Assembly (NCBI GenBank): GCA_965215545.1
Contig: OZ244066.1
Location: 2,914,001 to 2,978,000 of the forward strand
Source of the DNA: MPNP01 sp965215545
GTDB taxonomy: Bacteria > Pseudomonadota > Alphaproteobacteria > Rhodobacterales > Rhodobacteraceae
Direction of reading: 5' to 3'
Length of the DNA stretch: 64,000 bases
Shown here: piece after piece, positions 8,066 through 16,307 of the stretch
How the letters are laid out: every line of letters starts with the position of its first letter
Position numbering within the stretch: the stretch's first letter is position 1
Translations under genes and position numbers: made by a program
The notes under the pieces: model-generated
What the model saw: the letters and a program-made list of their open reading frames with translations, nothing else
What the model was told of the DNA's origin: nothing
Database searches by the model: none

Positions 8066-9277
8066 ATGGACAGGATCAAGGTTGAAAATCCAGTTGTCGA
8101 ACTCGACGGCGACGAGATGACACGAATCATCTGGGATCTGATCAAGAAGAAACTGATTCTGCCCTATCTCGATCTTGACCTCCTCTATTATGATCTTGGC
8201 ATTGAGGAGCGCGACAGGACCGATGACCGGATCACCATCGATGCCGCGAACAGGATCAGGGAAGTCGGGGTTGGCATCAAATGTGCAACCATCACGCCCG
8301 ATGAAGCCCGGGTGGAGGAATTCGGTCTCAAGCAGATGTGGCGGTCTCCCAATGGCACGATCCGCAACATCCTCGGTGGTGTGGTGTTTCGGACCCCGAT
8401 CATCTGCAAGAACGTTCCCCGACTGGTCCCGGGCTGGACCAGACCGATCGTGATCGGTCGTCACGCCTTTGGTGACCAGTACCGCGCAACGGATATCCTG
8501 TTCCCCGGACCGGGCAAGCTGCGGCTGGTGTTCGAGGGCGAGGACGGCACCCGCATTGATCGGGAGGTCTTTGAGGCGCCCTCATCCGGTGTGGCCATGG
8601 GAATGTACAATCTTGACACATCAATCCGGGATTTTGCCCGGGCATCCCTCAACTATGGACTCGCCCTGGGCTGGCCGGTCTATCTCTCGACCAAGAACAC
8701 GATTCTCAAGGCGTATGATGGACGGTTCAAGGATCTCTTCCAGGAGGTCTATGAAGCCGAATTCGCCCGTGACTTCGAGAAGGCGGGGATCACCTACGAA
8801 CATCGGTTGATTGATGACATGGTGGCCGCTGCCCTCAAATGGAGTGGAGAATTCGTCTGGGCCTGCAAGAACTATGACGGCGATGTGCAGTCCGACACGG
8901 TTGCCCAGGGCTTTGGCTCACTGGGTCTGATGACATCATGCCTGATGACGCCGGATGGCAAGATCGTCGAGGCCGAGGCCGCTCATGGCACCGTCACGCG
9001 GCACTACCGCCAGCACCAGGCCGGCAAGTCCACATCGACCAATTCCATCGCATCAATCCATGCCTGGACAGGTGGCCTCAAGCACCGGGCCAAGCTCGAT
9101 GACAATCCAGACCTGCGGGAATTTGCCGAGACGCTGGAGTCAGTGGTCATCGCAACAGTGGAGTCTGGCCAGATGACCAAGGATCTTGCGCTGCTGGTCG
9201 GCCCGGACCAGAACTGGCTCACTACCGAGCAGTTCATCGACACGGTCGCTGCCAATCTTGAAGCGAGACTTGCCTGA
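8066..9277 (+). CDS. icd: NADP-dependent isocitrate dehydrogenase (homodimeric, eukaryotic-like type)
   Basis: A 403-residue protein with AAGGGA about 8 bases before ATG 8066. It converts isocitrate to 2-oxoglutarate in the TCA cycle. The substrate motif SPNGTIR (S94, N96, R100), the IRNILGG loop and the metal-site region IDDMVAAALKWSGEFVWACKNYDGD follow the subfamily II NADP-IDH pattern common in alphaproteobacteria, rather than the E. coli type. The C-terminal EAAHGTVTRHYRQHQ is the cofactor-binding region. Length and order are normal. It appears monocistronic, with no gene in the following 350 bp. Confidence 0.95.
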   Translation: MDRIKVENPVVELDGDEMTRIIWDLIKKKLILPYLDLDLLYYDLGIEERDRTDDRITIDAANRIREVGVGIKCATITPDEARVEEFGLKQMWRSPNGTIRNILGGVVFRTPIICKNVPRLVPGWTRPIVIGRHAFGDQYRATDILFPGPGKLRLVFEGEDGTRIDREVFEAPSSGVAMGMYNLDTSIRDFARASLNYGLALGWPVYLSTKNTILKAYDGRFKDLFQEVYEAEFARDFEKAGITYEHRLIDDMVAAALKWSGEFVWACKNYDGDVQSDTVAQGFGSLGLMTSCLMTPDGKIVEAEAAHGTVTRHYRQHQAGKSTSTNSIASIHAWTGGLKHRAKLDDNPDLREFAETLESVVIATVESGQMTKDLALLVGPDQNWLTTEQFIDTVAANLEARLA

Positions 9278-9629
9278 GCCATGGCACAGCTGCGCGGTGT
9301 GCGCGGCTTGCACATGAATTCCTGACTCCCCTGTTTGCCTCCAGACCTGCACCAGGAGCAATCTGCCGGATTTGCGTGTCTTGCAGTGTCCGTCCTGCAA
9401 GCCCAGGGCCTGGCGCTTGAGTCTGCCGTTGGTGTTTCTTGAACGCAGTCAGATCGAAGGGGTACGAATCAGCTCCTTCGCCCCGGCCCAGTCGTGGCAA
9501 GCATCTCTTTTGCATCCGTTGGAACCAGGCTCGAATCCGCGATATGGGCACGCACAATTGATGGCTTGACATTACAATATCAATATATCTATATGTGTTT
9601 TGTAAAGGATCCACACAGGATCCTGCGAG
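9278..9629. other. icd-metF operon intergenic region with promoter
   Basis: About 350 bp without a gene. The last 70 bases are markedly AT-rich compared with the surroundings and carry the promoter/operator described at 9566-9595. No SAM-II or SAH riboswitch structure was recognised here. Confidence 0.6.
9566..9595 (+). promoter_or_regulatory. Promoter and probable operator of the methionine operon
   Basis: TTGACA at 9566-9571 is followed after 17-18 bases by CTATAT/TATATG (9589-9595). The spacer and -10 form an AT-rich imperfect palindrome (CAATATCAATATATCTATATG). ArsR-family regulators of the SAM cycle bind AT-rich palindromes of this kind, so autoregulation by the downstream ArsR/methyltransferase protein is likely. 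This is an inference from position and symmetry. Confidence 0.6.
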
Positions 9630-9656
9630 TTGTTTTGCCGGAATGGGAATGGATCA

Positions 9657-10619
9657 TTGGACGCTCTGGCAAACATGTTGCGGACAGCCGGAGAACCGCA
9701 CCGGCTGCGCCTGCTTGCCCTGTGTGCACAGGGAGATCTTTCGGTCAGCGAGCTGACCCAGATCCTCGGCATCAGTCAACCGGGTGTGTCCCGTCATCTG
9801 CGCCTGCTCTGTGAGGCTGGACTGCTTGAGCGCCACCAGGAAGGCAGTTGGGCCTTCTTCCATGTGCCGACATCCGGTCGTCAGGCCGACCTGGCCCGGT
9901 TCCTGATCCAATATCTGGACACGGATGATCCGCTGTTGACTCGGGACCGGCAACGCCTGATGGCCATCCGACAGGACCGGGCGGCCCGCTCAGAGCGCTA
10001 TTTCAGGGACAACGCCGCCCGCTGGAACCAGGTCCGGGTCCTGCATGTCGAGGAGGACAGGGTCGAGACGGCGATCCGGGCCCTGACGGAGACCCTGTCC
10101 GTCCGTGATCTCCTTGATGTCGGGACGGGAACGGGGCGGATATTGCAACTCCTTGCCGATCAAGCCGAGGCGGCGGTGGGGATCGATCTCTCGCCGGATA
10201 TGCTCGCAGTGGCCAGGGTCAATCTGGCCAAGCCCCGCTACGCCCATTGCTCGGTTCGTCGAGGGAACATGTACACCCTCCCCTTTGCCGCGCCCGGTTT
10301 TGATTTGGCCACCCTGCACATGGTCCTGCATTTTGCGGATCGTCCGCAGGACGTGCTTGAGGAGGTCGCTCGCGTCCTGCATCCGGGTGGACATGTGCTC
10401 ATTATCGACTTCGCGCCCCACACAATGGCGACCCTGCTTGAGGACCATGCTCATCTGCGTTCAGGGTTCAGGACTGCCGACATCGAGGCCTGGGGGTATC
10501 GGCACGGCCTGGCAATGACCACCCATGACTCCCTGCCCGGCAACCCGCTCACGGTCATGCTCTGGATGCTGCAGAAAACGCCGGGTGGTGTGGGGACGCT
10601 GGCCGAGGATGGGTCATGA
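9657..10619 (+). CDS. ArsR-family regulator fused to a SAM-dependent methyltransferase domain
   Basis: A 320-residue protein from TTG 9657 (an alternative TTG at 9630 adds 9 residues). Residues ~1-80 are an ArsR winged helix-turn-helix (AGEPHRLRLLALCAQGDLSVSELTQILGISQPGVSRHLRLL). Residues ~150-260 are a class I methyltransferase with motif I LLDVGTGTGRILQLLA and ...VLHPGGHVLIIDF. This fused architecture next to metF/metH is widespread in alphaproteobacteria and is thought to sense SAM or SAH and control methionine-cycle genes. Its stop overlaps metF (ATGA). No metal-site cysteines of a classical arsenic sensor are seen. The exact start codon is uncertain. Confidence 0.85.
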   Translation: MDALANMLRTAGEPHRLRLLALCAQGDLSVSELTQILGISQPGVSRHLRLLCEAGLLERHQEGSWAFFHVPTSGRQADLARFLIQYLDTDDPLLTRDRQRLMAIRQDRAARSERYFRDNAARWNQVRVLHVEEDRVETAIRALTETLSVRDLLDVGTGTGRILQLLADQAEAAVGIDLSPDMLAVARVNLAKPRYAHCSVRRGNMYTLPFAAPGFDLATLHMVLHFADRPQDVLEEVARVLHPGGHVLIIDFAPHTMATLLEDHAHLRSGFRTADIEAWGYRHGLAMTTHDSLPGNPLTVMLWMLQKTPGGVGTLAEDGS

Positions 10620-11485
10620 GCAGCCCTCGCGTCAGTTTCGAATTCTTCCCACCCAAGTCGGCGCCCATGGAAGATACGCTCTGGGATACGATCTGTGCCT
10701 TGGCCCCGCTGGCACCGGCCTTTGTGTCTGTCACCTACGGAGCCGGCGGCTCGACCCGCGAGCGGACCCACAACACCGTCGCCCGCATCATTGATGACGT
10801 GCGCCTGGACGCAGCCGCACACCTGACCTGCGTGAATGCGTCCAGGGCGGATATCGACGCGGTTGCGGGCAGCTACTGGTCAGCCGGCGTACGGCATGTG
10901 GTCGCCTTGCGGGGGGACCCACCCGAAGAGACGAAAAGGTTTGTGCCGCATCCAGACGGGTACCGCCATGCCGCGGACCTTGTGGCTGGCTTGCGCAGCG
11001 TGGCTCCATTCATGATCTCGGTCGGGGCCTATCCCGAGGTCCATCCCGAGGCGGCCAGTGCGGCGGATGATCTCGACACTCTCAAGCGCAAGATCGATGC
11101 CGGGGCCAGTCAGGCCATCACCCAGTTCTTCTTCGACAATGCGGTCTTTTACCGCTTCCGTGACCGGGCTCGGGCCGCGGGCATCACTGTCCCCCTGATC
11201 CCGGGGATCATGCCCGTGAGCAACTATGTGGCCATGCTGCGATTTGCAGCCCTGTGCGGAACCCATGTGCCCGACAGCCTCAAGGAGGCCTTTGCGGGCC
11301 TTGAGAACAGTCCCTATCAGCGCCGTCAGGTGGCAATTGCCCTTGCCAGTCGCCAGTGTCAGGACCTGCAGACGCACGGCGTGGAGGACTTCCACTTCTA
11401 TACACTGAACCGGGCCACGCTGATCCAGGCCATATGCGAGCGGATCGGTGTGCATGCCATCTCGCCAGTGGAAGGGTGCGACTGA
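10616..11485 (+). CDS. metF: Methylenetetrahydrofolate reductase
   Basis: A 289-residue TIM-barrel flavoprotein reducing 5,10-methylene-THF to 5-methyl-THF, the methyl donor for the methionine synthase encoded next. Conserved segments include VSFEFFPPKS at the N-terminus, VSVTYGAGGSTRERT, HVVALRGDPP and TQFFFDN. It overlaps the regulator by ATGA and the first metH part by one base (TGATG), so the four genes form one tightly coupled operon. Confidence 0.96.
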   Translation: MSSPRVSFEFFPPKSAPMEDTLWDTICALAPLAPAFVSVTYGAGGSTRERTHNTVARIIDDVRLDAAAHLTCVNASRADIDAVAGSYWSAGVRHVVALRGDPPEETKRFVPHPDGYRHAADLVAGLRSVAPFMISVGAYPEVHPEAASAADDLDTLKRKIDAGASQAITQFFFDNAVFYRFRDRARAAGITVPLIPGIMPVSNYVAMLRFAALCGTHVPDSLKEAFAGLENSPYQRRQVAIALASRQCQDLQTHGVEDFHFYTLNRATLIQAICERIGVHAISPVEGCD

Positions 11486-12540
11486 TGGCCAGTTCCGAAG
11501 CCGCTCTCCGCCGGGCTCTCGGGGAACGGATTCTCATTCTTGACGGGGCCATGGGGACGGAAATCCAGGCTCTGGACCTGCCCCCTGAGGCCTTCCACGG
11601 GGTCGAGTTTGCCGATCACAGCCAGGCCCTGGCTGGCAACAATGACATCCTCATCCTGACCGAGCCCGAAGCCATTGTGACCATTCATCAGCGATTTCTG
11701 GCCAATGGCGCCGACATCATCACAACCAACACCTTCAATGCCACGACAGTCTCACAGGCGGACTATGGCACCGAGGCCCTGGTTGCCAGGATCAACCGTA
11801 CAGGTGCACAACTGGCCCGGCAGGCCTGCGATGCCCACACGGCGGCCACAGGTCGGCCTGCCTGGGTGGCCGGGGCCCTGGGGCCGACAAACAAGACCAC
11901 ATCAATCTCGCCGGATGTCAATGATCCAGGGATGCGTGCCATCGACTTCGACACACTCAGGTCCGCCTACGGCGAGGCAGTGCGGGCCCTGCTCGCGGGA
12001 GGCGTCGATCTCCTTCTGGTTGAGACCATCTTCGATACCCTGAATGCCAAGGCTTGCCTCTTTGCCATCGAGGAGGCGTTTGACGATCTTGGCCAACGGT
12101 GGCCGATCATGATCTCGGGCACGATTACCGATGCATCGGGGCGCACGCTGACAGGCCAGACTCCGGAGGCCTTCTGGTATGCATTGCGGCATGCCAGTCC
12201 CCTGGCCTTCGGTCTCAATTGTGGCACGGGTGCCCACGAGATGCGTCCCCATCTCATGGCTCTGGCCCGGATTGTCGAGACTGCCATCTGCGTCTACCCC
12301 AATGCCGGCCTGCCCAATGCATTCGGATCCTATGATGAGCAGCCCGAAGAGACGGCCACTCTGATCCGTGCATGGGCCGAGGAGGGGTTGATCAACATCG
12401 TGGGCGGATGTTGTGGTACAACGCCCGAACACACGGCTGCCATGCGAGCGGCCGTCGAGAACCTGCCACCGCGGGTGCTGCCGGACCTGCCGGTCGCAAT
12501 GCGGCTGTGCGGACTTGAGGCCCTGATCGTTCCATCATGA
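11485..12540 (+). CDS. metH: Methionine synthase, homocysteine-binding part (split MetH, N-terminal module)
   Basis: A 351-residue protein equal to the first module of MetH. It has ILDGAMGTEIQ near the N-terminus and the three zinc/homocysteine cysteines C246 (GLNCGTG) and C309-C310 (GGCCGTTPEH). It binds and activates homocysteine as a zinc thiolate. The rest of MetH is encoded by the next gene, which overlaps by ATGA. Such a two-ORF MetH occurs in several alphaproteobacteria, so this is a natural split and not a frameshift. The upstream open frame extends to 11356 inside metF, but ATG 11485 gives the family start. Confidence 0.95.
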   Translation: MASSEAALRRALGERILILDGAMGTEIQALDLPPEAFHGVEFADHSQALAGNNDILILTEPEAIVTIHQRFLANGADIITTNTFNATTVSQADYGTEALVARINRTGAQLARQACDAHTAATGRPAWVAGALGPTNKTTSISPDVNDPGMRAIDFDTLRSAYGEAVRALLAGGVDLLLVETIFDTLNAKACLFAIEEAFDDLGQRWPIMISGTITDASGRTLTGQTPEAFWYALRHASPLAFGLNCGTGAHEMRPHLMALARIVETAICVYPNAGLPNAFGSYDEQPEETATLIRAWAEEGLINIVGGCCGTTPEHTAAMRAAVENLPPRVLPDLPVAMRLCGLEALIVPS

Positions 12541-15218
12541 CCAGAGGGACAGCCAGCCAGTTTGTCAATATCGGCGAGCGAACCAACGTCACCGGTTCGG
12601 CGCGGTTCCGCGACCTCATCAGCCGTGATGACTATGATGCAGCGCTGGAGGTGGCCCGCCAGCAGGTGGGGAACGGGGCCCAGATCCTCGATGTCAACAT
12701 GGATGAGGGCATGCTCGACTCCAGGGCGGCCATGGTCCGGTTCCTGAACCTGATTGCCGCCGAGCCGGACATCTGCCGGATTCCGCTCATGATCGATTCG
12801 TCAAAGTGGTCGGTCATCGAGGCTGGCCTCAAATGCGTCCAGGGCAAGGCGATCGTCAATTCGATCAGCCTCAAGGAGGGTGAGGAGGTCTTCCTGGAGC
12901 AGGCCCGTACCATTCGCCGATACGGGGCCGCCACAGTGGTGATGGCCTTCGATGAATCAGGCCAGGCCGAAACCGCCGAGAGGAAATTCGCCATCTGCCA
13001 GCGTTCCTATGACCTGCTGACCCGCAAGGTGGCCTTCCCCCCCGAGGACATCATCTTCGATCCGAACATCTTTGCCGTTGCCACGGGAATCGAGGAACAC
13101 AATGACTATGCCCGCGCCTTCATTGATGCCACGCGGAGGATCCGGACCGACCTTCCCCACTGCCATGTCTCGGGTGGTGTCTCGAATCTCTCCTTTTCCT
13201 TCCGGGGCAACGCGACCGTGCGGGAGGCCATGCATTCGGCATTCCTGTACCATGCCATCCGGGCGGGCATGGATATGGCCATCGTCAATGCCGGCCAGAT
13301 CGGTGTCTATGACGACCTGCCCACCGATCTCCTCGTGTGCATCGAGGATGTGCTCTTCAACCGGCACCCCGAGGCAACGGAACGTCTCCTTGAGATCGCG
13401 ACCATGTATCAGGGGACAAGGGCGGCGGCAGAAAAGTCCCGGGCATGGCGGGAGACGCCAGTTCATGAACGGCTGGGCTACGCGCTGGTGCACGGCATCA
13501 CGGAGTTCATCGTCGCCGACACCGAAGAGGCCCGGGTGGCGGCCACGCGTCCGCTCGATGTCATCGAGGGGCCACTGATGGACGGGATGAACCATGTGGG
13601 AGATCTCTTCGGAGCCGGCAAGATGTTCCTGCCGCAGGTCGTCAAGAGTGCCCGGGTCATGAAGCGGGCTGTGGCCCATCTCACACCGTTCATGGAGGCC
13701 GAGCGATTGGCAGCGGGTGGCGCGGCAGCCTCCAAGGGCAGGATCCTGATGGCCACGGTCAAGGGCGATGTGCACGACATCGGCAAGAATATCGTGGGCG
13801 TGGTTCTCCAGTGCAACAATTACGATGTTGTGGACCTCGGCGTGATGGTCCCGGCCGAACGGATCCTGGAAGCAGCCCGCAAGGAAGACGTTGATATCAT
13901 TGGCGTGTCGGGACTCATTACGCCCAGCCTTGACGAGATGATCCATCTTGCCCGGGAGATGGCCCGGCAGGACTTCATGCTCCCCCTGCTGATTGGTGGT
14001 GCGACGACCAGTCGTCTGCATACGGCAGTCAAGATCGATCCCGGCTATGAGCGGGCCGTGATCCATGTCCCGGATGCATCCCGGGCCGTGGGGGTCATGG
14101 CCCGGCTGCTCGCTGATCGGGGCCGGGAGGATTACATCGCCTCGGTCAAGGCGGCGTACGCGTCCATCCGGGCCGATCATGGCATGGGCCGACGGACAAC
14201 CCGGCGCCAGACCCTGGCCGGGGCTCGGGCCAACCGTGCCACGCTTGACTGGGTCGGATTCGTGCCCCCCCGACCCCGCCTGCTCGGCACCCGGACATTC
14301 GATGATTACCCCCTGGCCGAATTGCGGTCCTGCATCGACTGGACACCCTTCTTCCGAACGTGGGAACTGGCGGGACGTTTCCCCGACCTTCTCGAGGATC
14401 CATTGGTTGGCGCCACGGCCCGGGACCTCTTGCGGGATGCCGAGACGATGCTGGACAGGATGGAGAGCGAAGGCTGGCTCACCCCCCGAGCCAGTCTTGG
14501 CTTCTGGCCGGCCAACAGCCGGGGCGACGACATTGTCCTGTATGCCGATGAAGGACGCGAGCAGGAGGTCGCAGTTGTCCACACCCTGCGCCAGCAGATG
14601 CTGCGGCGCAATGACCGTCCCAATTATGCCCTGGCGGATTTCGTCTGCCCCGAGGATGCCGGCCCCATCGACTACATGGGCGGCTTCGTGGTCAACGCCG
14701 GCAGCGAGATTGGCGCCATTGCCGACGAATTCGCCAAGGCGCATGATGACTACAGTGCCATTCTGGCCAAGGCACTGGCCGATCGCCTTGCCGAAGCCTT
14801 CGCCGAACGGCTCCATGAGCGGGTCCGGCGGGAATTCTGGGGGTATGCACCTGATGAAACCCTGTCCAACGAAGCCCTGATCGCCGAAGCCTATCGTGGA
14901 ATCCGACCGGCGCCCGGCTACCCGGCCTGCCCGGACCACACCGAGAAACAGACCCTGTTTGCCCTGCTCGACGCCGAGGTCGCCACTGGTGTGACCTTGA
15001 CCGAGAGTTATGCCATGTGGCCGGCCTCCAGCGTCAGCGGTTACTATCTTGCCCACCCCGAATCCTGCTACTTCGGACTTGGACGCATCGAAGCGGACCA
15101 GGTGGCGGATTATGCCAACCGCAAGTCCCTGTCCGTCAGTGCGGTCGAGCGCTGGCTGGCCCCCAACCTTGCCTATGATCCCGCGGATCGCTCGAGCGGA
15201 ACCGGATCCGATCGGTAG
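12537..15218 (+). CDS. metH: Methionine synthase, folate/cobalamin/activation part (split MetH, C-terminal modules)
   Basis: An 893-residue protein. Residues ~1-300 are the pterin-binding methyltransferase barrel (FVNIGERTNVTGS). Residues ~300-400 are the cobalamin cap. Residues ~400-540 are the B12 Rossmann domain with D411-x-H413-x-x-G416 (DVHDIGKN), whose histidine ligates cobalt. Residues ~560-890 are the SAM-binding reactivation domain (the RPAPGYPACPDHTEK region). It transfers the methyl of 5-methyl-THF through cobalamin to the homocysteine module encoded just upstream. The last codons and TAG stop (15216-15218) coincide with the start of the leader element of the following secreted-protein gene. 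Confidence 0.96.
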   Translation: MTRGTASQFVNIGERTNVTGSARFRDLISRDDYDAALEVARQQVGNGAQILDVNMDEGMLDSRAAMVRFLNLIAAEPDICRIPLMIDSSKWSVIEAGLKCVQGKAIVNSISLKEGEEVFLEQARTIRRYGAATVVMAFDESGQAETAERKFAICQRSYDLLTRKVAFPPEDIIFDPNIFAVATGIEEHNDYARAFIDATRRIRTDLPHCHVSGGVSNLSFSFRGNATVREAMHSAFLYHAIRAGMDMAIVNAGQIGVYDDLPTDLLVCIEDVLFNRHPEATERLLEIATMYQGTRAAAEKSRAWRETPVHERLGYALVHGITEFIVADTEEARVAATRPLDVIEGPLMDGMNHVGDLFGAGKMFLPQVVKSARVMKRAVAHLTPFMEAERLAAGGAAASKGRILMATVKGDVHDIGKNIVGVVLQCNNYDVVDLGVMVPAERILEAARKEDVDIIGVSGLITPSLDEMIHLAREMARQDFMLPLLIGGATTSRLHTAVKIDPGYERAVIHVPDASRAVGVMARLLADRGREDYIASVKAAYASIRADHGMGRRTTRRQTLAGARANRATLDWVGFVPPRPRLLGTRTFDDYPLAELRSCIDWTPFFRTWELAGRFPDLLEDPLVGATARDLLRDAETMLDRMESEGWLTPRASLGFWPANSRGDDIVLYADEGREQEVAVVHTLRQQMLRRNDRPNYALADFVCPEDAGPIDYMGGFVVNAGSEIGAIADEFAKAHDDYSAILAKALADRLAEAFAERLHERVRREFWGYAPDETLSNEALIAEAYRGIRPAPGYPACPDHTEKQTLFALLDAEVATGVTLTESYAMWPASSVSGYYLAHPESCYFGLGRIEADQVADYANRKSLSVSAVERWLAPNLAYDPADRSSGTGSDR

Positions 15219-15269
15219 TGTCTCACTTGAAATTTTCTCTTGGCTTTACCGAGGCAAATCCCGTAGAGT
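15215..15269 (+). promoter_or_regulatory. Leader element copy 1 of the poly-C secreted-protein family
   Basis: GTAGTGTCTCACTTGAAATT begins at 15215, overlapping the metH stop, and continues through a TTTTCTCTTG segment. Related sequences lie upstream of the genes at 26.3, 55.3 and 56.0 kb. Within it TTGGCT (15241-15246) and TAGAGT (15264-15269) are separated by 17 bases and could be the promoter. The homology is seen by eye; promoter function is inferred. Confidence 0.55.
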
Positions 15270-15298
15270 GCGGGCCGACTCACAGTTGGAAGGAGTTC

Positions 15299-15845
15299 AT
15301 GATGTTGCCCCCTCCCCCCCCCCTACACACTGCTAAAACGCCTGACGGCATGCGCCGCCGCCCTGGTGGCCCTCACCCTGCCGCTGGACGCGCCGGCGCA
15401 AGACCTGCCGACAGCAGAACAATGCAATGACAGCCGCCTGCTCACCCTGGAGAAGTTGATATTTGGCGGTGATGGCACCTTGACCGAAGGTCAGTTGATC
15501 ACAGGCCAGAATTTATTCCAAGTCAATAGGCCGTTCAATTGCAATAATATAGGTCGGAGTTTGCTGAATGAACTGTTTTTCTGCGTGAACATCTGGGACA
15601 CAACCCCATGCGAGGGGGCCTCTTGCCTACCCCTTGCCACCAAGGTTTCAGGAGGGATTGACTCGTCCACATTGACCACGGACACTGTGTGCGGGACCGT
15701 GGCCGCGGGCTCGGCATCCCAAGGTTACCTTGTGGCGGCGACGAATGACAATGCGGTCAGGGACGATCCCAAAAATCGCTTCATCGTCGCCCTGGCCGTC
15801 AATCCGCGCCAGCATGTGGTGTTCGACATCCGGGACGACGACTGA
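15299..15845 (+). CDS. Putative secreted protein, poly-C phase-variable start (out of frame here)
   Basis: GGAAGGAG (15288-15295) precedes ATG codons at 15299 and 15302. These are followed by TTG, CCC, CCT and a 10-base C run (15314-15323). The ATG frame then stops early. One C fewer (or two more) would join it to an open frame encoding YTLLKRLTACAAALVALTLP...APAQ, a clear signal peptide, and ~145 mature residues. The mature part has six cysteines (EQCND, FNCNN, FFCVN, TPCEGASC, TVCGT) and ends NPRQHVVFDIRDDD. No family is recognised. As written the gene is OFF. Alternatives are a sequencing error in the C run, ribosomal frameshifting, or initiation at an in-frame GTG near 15366, which would lose the signal peptide. 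Confidence 0.65.
15314..15323 (+). repeat. Homopolymer tract of 10 C (contingency locus 1)
   Basis: An uninterrupted run of ten C, preceded by five C and a T, located 12-15 bases after the likely start codons. The run puts the start codon out of frame with the signal peptide; a nine-C variant would restore it. Runs this long occur only at three places in the window, all at this position relative to a signal peptide. Confidence 0.85.
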
Positions 15846-16022
15846 CGTGATCGGGGAGGCCGCAACGGATGTGACAGCGGCGGCATCGACCCTGACAATG
15901 GACGGACACTCACGAATGTCAACGTGAGGCGATCCCTCCTGTCAAGACTGTGGGCACAGGGGTATTCAAACCGAGGCACGACCATCCGATCCAGATCTTC
16001 CCGAGGCCCCGTGACGGTGGCC

Positions 16023-16307
16023 TCAGAGTCCTTCAAGCAGGATGACATCGCGGTCGGAGGACCGGTTGGAATAGGTCAGGGCCTCGCGATAGGACTCTGA
16101 ATCATAACACCGTTTTGCATCCTCCATGGTCGGGAAGACCGCCAGGACATTGCGGGGTCGGCAGGTGCCCTCCAGTACCGTGTAATCCCCGCCCCGGGCC
16201 AGGAATTTGCCACCATGCGACTCGATCGCCCGGGTCGCGCGTTTGGCATATTCGGCATAGACATCGCTGTCCGTGACATCGACATGGGCAATCCAGTAGG
16301 CAGCCAT
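16023..16307 (-). CDS. DUF1330 family protein
   Basis: A 94-residue protein matching DUF1330, a dimeric alpha/beta ferredoxin-like family (AAYWIAHVDVTDSDVYAEYAKRA..., GGKFLARGGDYTVLEG..., and a C-terminal RSSDRDVILLEG). Function is unknown; members are small cytoplasmic proteins. Its ATG overlaps the alaS stop by one base (TGATG), so it is co-translated downstream of alaS. A GAGGCC/GGCCTC hairpin at 16003-16024 lies at its stop codon and may end transcription, though it lacks a clear T run. Confidence 0.9.
   Translation of the reverse strand: MAAYWIAHVDVTDSDVYAEYAKRATRAIESHGGKFLARGGDYTVLEGTCRPRNVLAVFPTMEDAKRCYDSESYREALTYSNRSSDRDVILLEGL

Noticed and set aside
9278..9656. SAM or SAH riboswitch before the methionine operon
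   Set aside because: I found no SAM-II-like pseudoknot or SAH core; the AT-rich palindrome at the promoter explains regulation better.
13021..13060. Seven-C run inside metH as another phase-variation tract
   Set aside because: It is short, lies inside a long conserved enzyme, and the reading frame is intact; runs of seven are expected by chance at this GC content.
12957..15056. 699-codon open frame on the minus strand opposite metH
   Set aside because: It is antisense to a fully recognisable MetH, has His/Gly/Pro-rich sequence without motifs, and is the usual shadow of a high-GC gene.
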